The notes under the pieces were generated by a model. The model searched no databases. It saw only the letters and a program-made list of their open reading frames with translations, and was not told the origin of the DNA. Position numbers and translations under genes: made by a program. A stretch of 64,000 nucleotides of DNA from contig CAUEEP010000608.1 of assembly GCA_958450365.1 (NCBI GenBank), positions 1 to 64,000 of the forward strand. Direction: 5' to 3'. Within the stretch, counting starts at the first letter, position 1; each line of letters starts with the position of its first letter. The DNA comes from Mesorhabditis belari. Lineage: Eukaryota > Nematoda > Chromadorea > Rhabditida > Rhabditidae. Below are positions 63,682 to 64,000 of the stretch, piece after piece.

Positions 63682-64000
63682 AATGGGGTTTAGCAAGAAA
63701 TTTGAAGAATTCAATGCGGTAGAATTATAGAAAGCACAAAAAACAAGTTAATCTCTTTTATTACTCAAGTAATTACAAATTTTTCTCCAGTTTAGCCGAT
63801 AATTGGACTGGAGAAGTGATGAAATTGACCGAAAAAAAGTGTTGTCAAGGGAAAATTCCTCTCAACTATCGACTTTTTGCAAAAGAAATCCAAAAATATG
63901 CAGAGATTTCGAGAGATTCGCGTTTTGTTTCCGAATGCAAATAATTTGAGAAAGATTTTCTGAGTTCTCTTTTTACCAAATTGACTTTATCAGACTTTTT
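63682..64000 (+). other. Coding-like segment at the window end, unrecognised
   Basis: MGFSKKFEEFNA at 63682 and, after a CTCCAG acceptor near 63790, a frame LADNWTGEVMKLTEKKCCQG...RLFAKEIQKYAEISR ending TAA at about 63943. The two do not join in phase without an additional exon. No family recognised. Confidence 0.3.

Overview
This window looks like a piece of a nematode nuclear genome, probably of the rhabditid type. Introns are tiny (about 40-50 nt, GT-AG, TTTCAG-type acceptors), and AG dinucleotides sit directly in front of several start codons, as expected for spliced-leader trans-splicing. The gene families are nematode-typical (two-domain secreted C-type lectins, LYS-type GH25 lysozyme, an Sre-like chemoreceptor, an F-box gene), and Tc1/mariner elements and fold-back MITEs are dense. 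Genes below were assembled by hand from exons whose reading phases join; no gene is a long open frame.

Layout: 1-12 kb holds two inverted copies of an ADP-ribosyltransferase(ART)-like gene block (A on -, B on +), each made of a full gene, a decayed half-gene and fragments of an ALG7/DPAGT1-like gene. 13-14 kb holds an NME6-like nucleoside diphosphate kinase. 14.9-18.1 kb (-) and 30.5-33.7 kb (+) hold two mirror-image C-type lectin genes. 19.2-19.6 kb (-) is a truncated mirror copy of the LIM-domain gene at 35.2-37.4 kb (+). 21.4-27.4 kb reads as one F-box gene whose introns are full of transposons, among them an antisense transposase fragment carrying 36 copies of an 11-residue repeat. 41-45 kb holds a truncated Sre-like receptor and a C-type lectin start (-). 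45.7-49.8 kb is ART block C. 50-55.2 kb (-) is a membrane-anchored GH25 lysozyme gene. 55.6-56.4 kb (+) is a papain-like protease reading frame. 56.8-63.5 kb carries three Tc1/mariner-superfamily elements.

The dominant theme is inverted duplication at every scale: four kilobase-scale gene pairs are in mirror orientation, many MITEs are near-perfect fold-backs, and at several sites comparison with a paralogue shows that a short stretch was replaced by a reverse copy of its neighbour (snap-back or template switch). Two such hairpins lie at the edges of large duplicated blocks. ART-like, lectin, lysozyme and papain-like genes together suggest a fast-evolving effector or defence gene island; that functional reading is inference.
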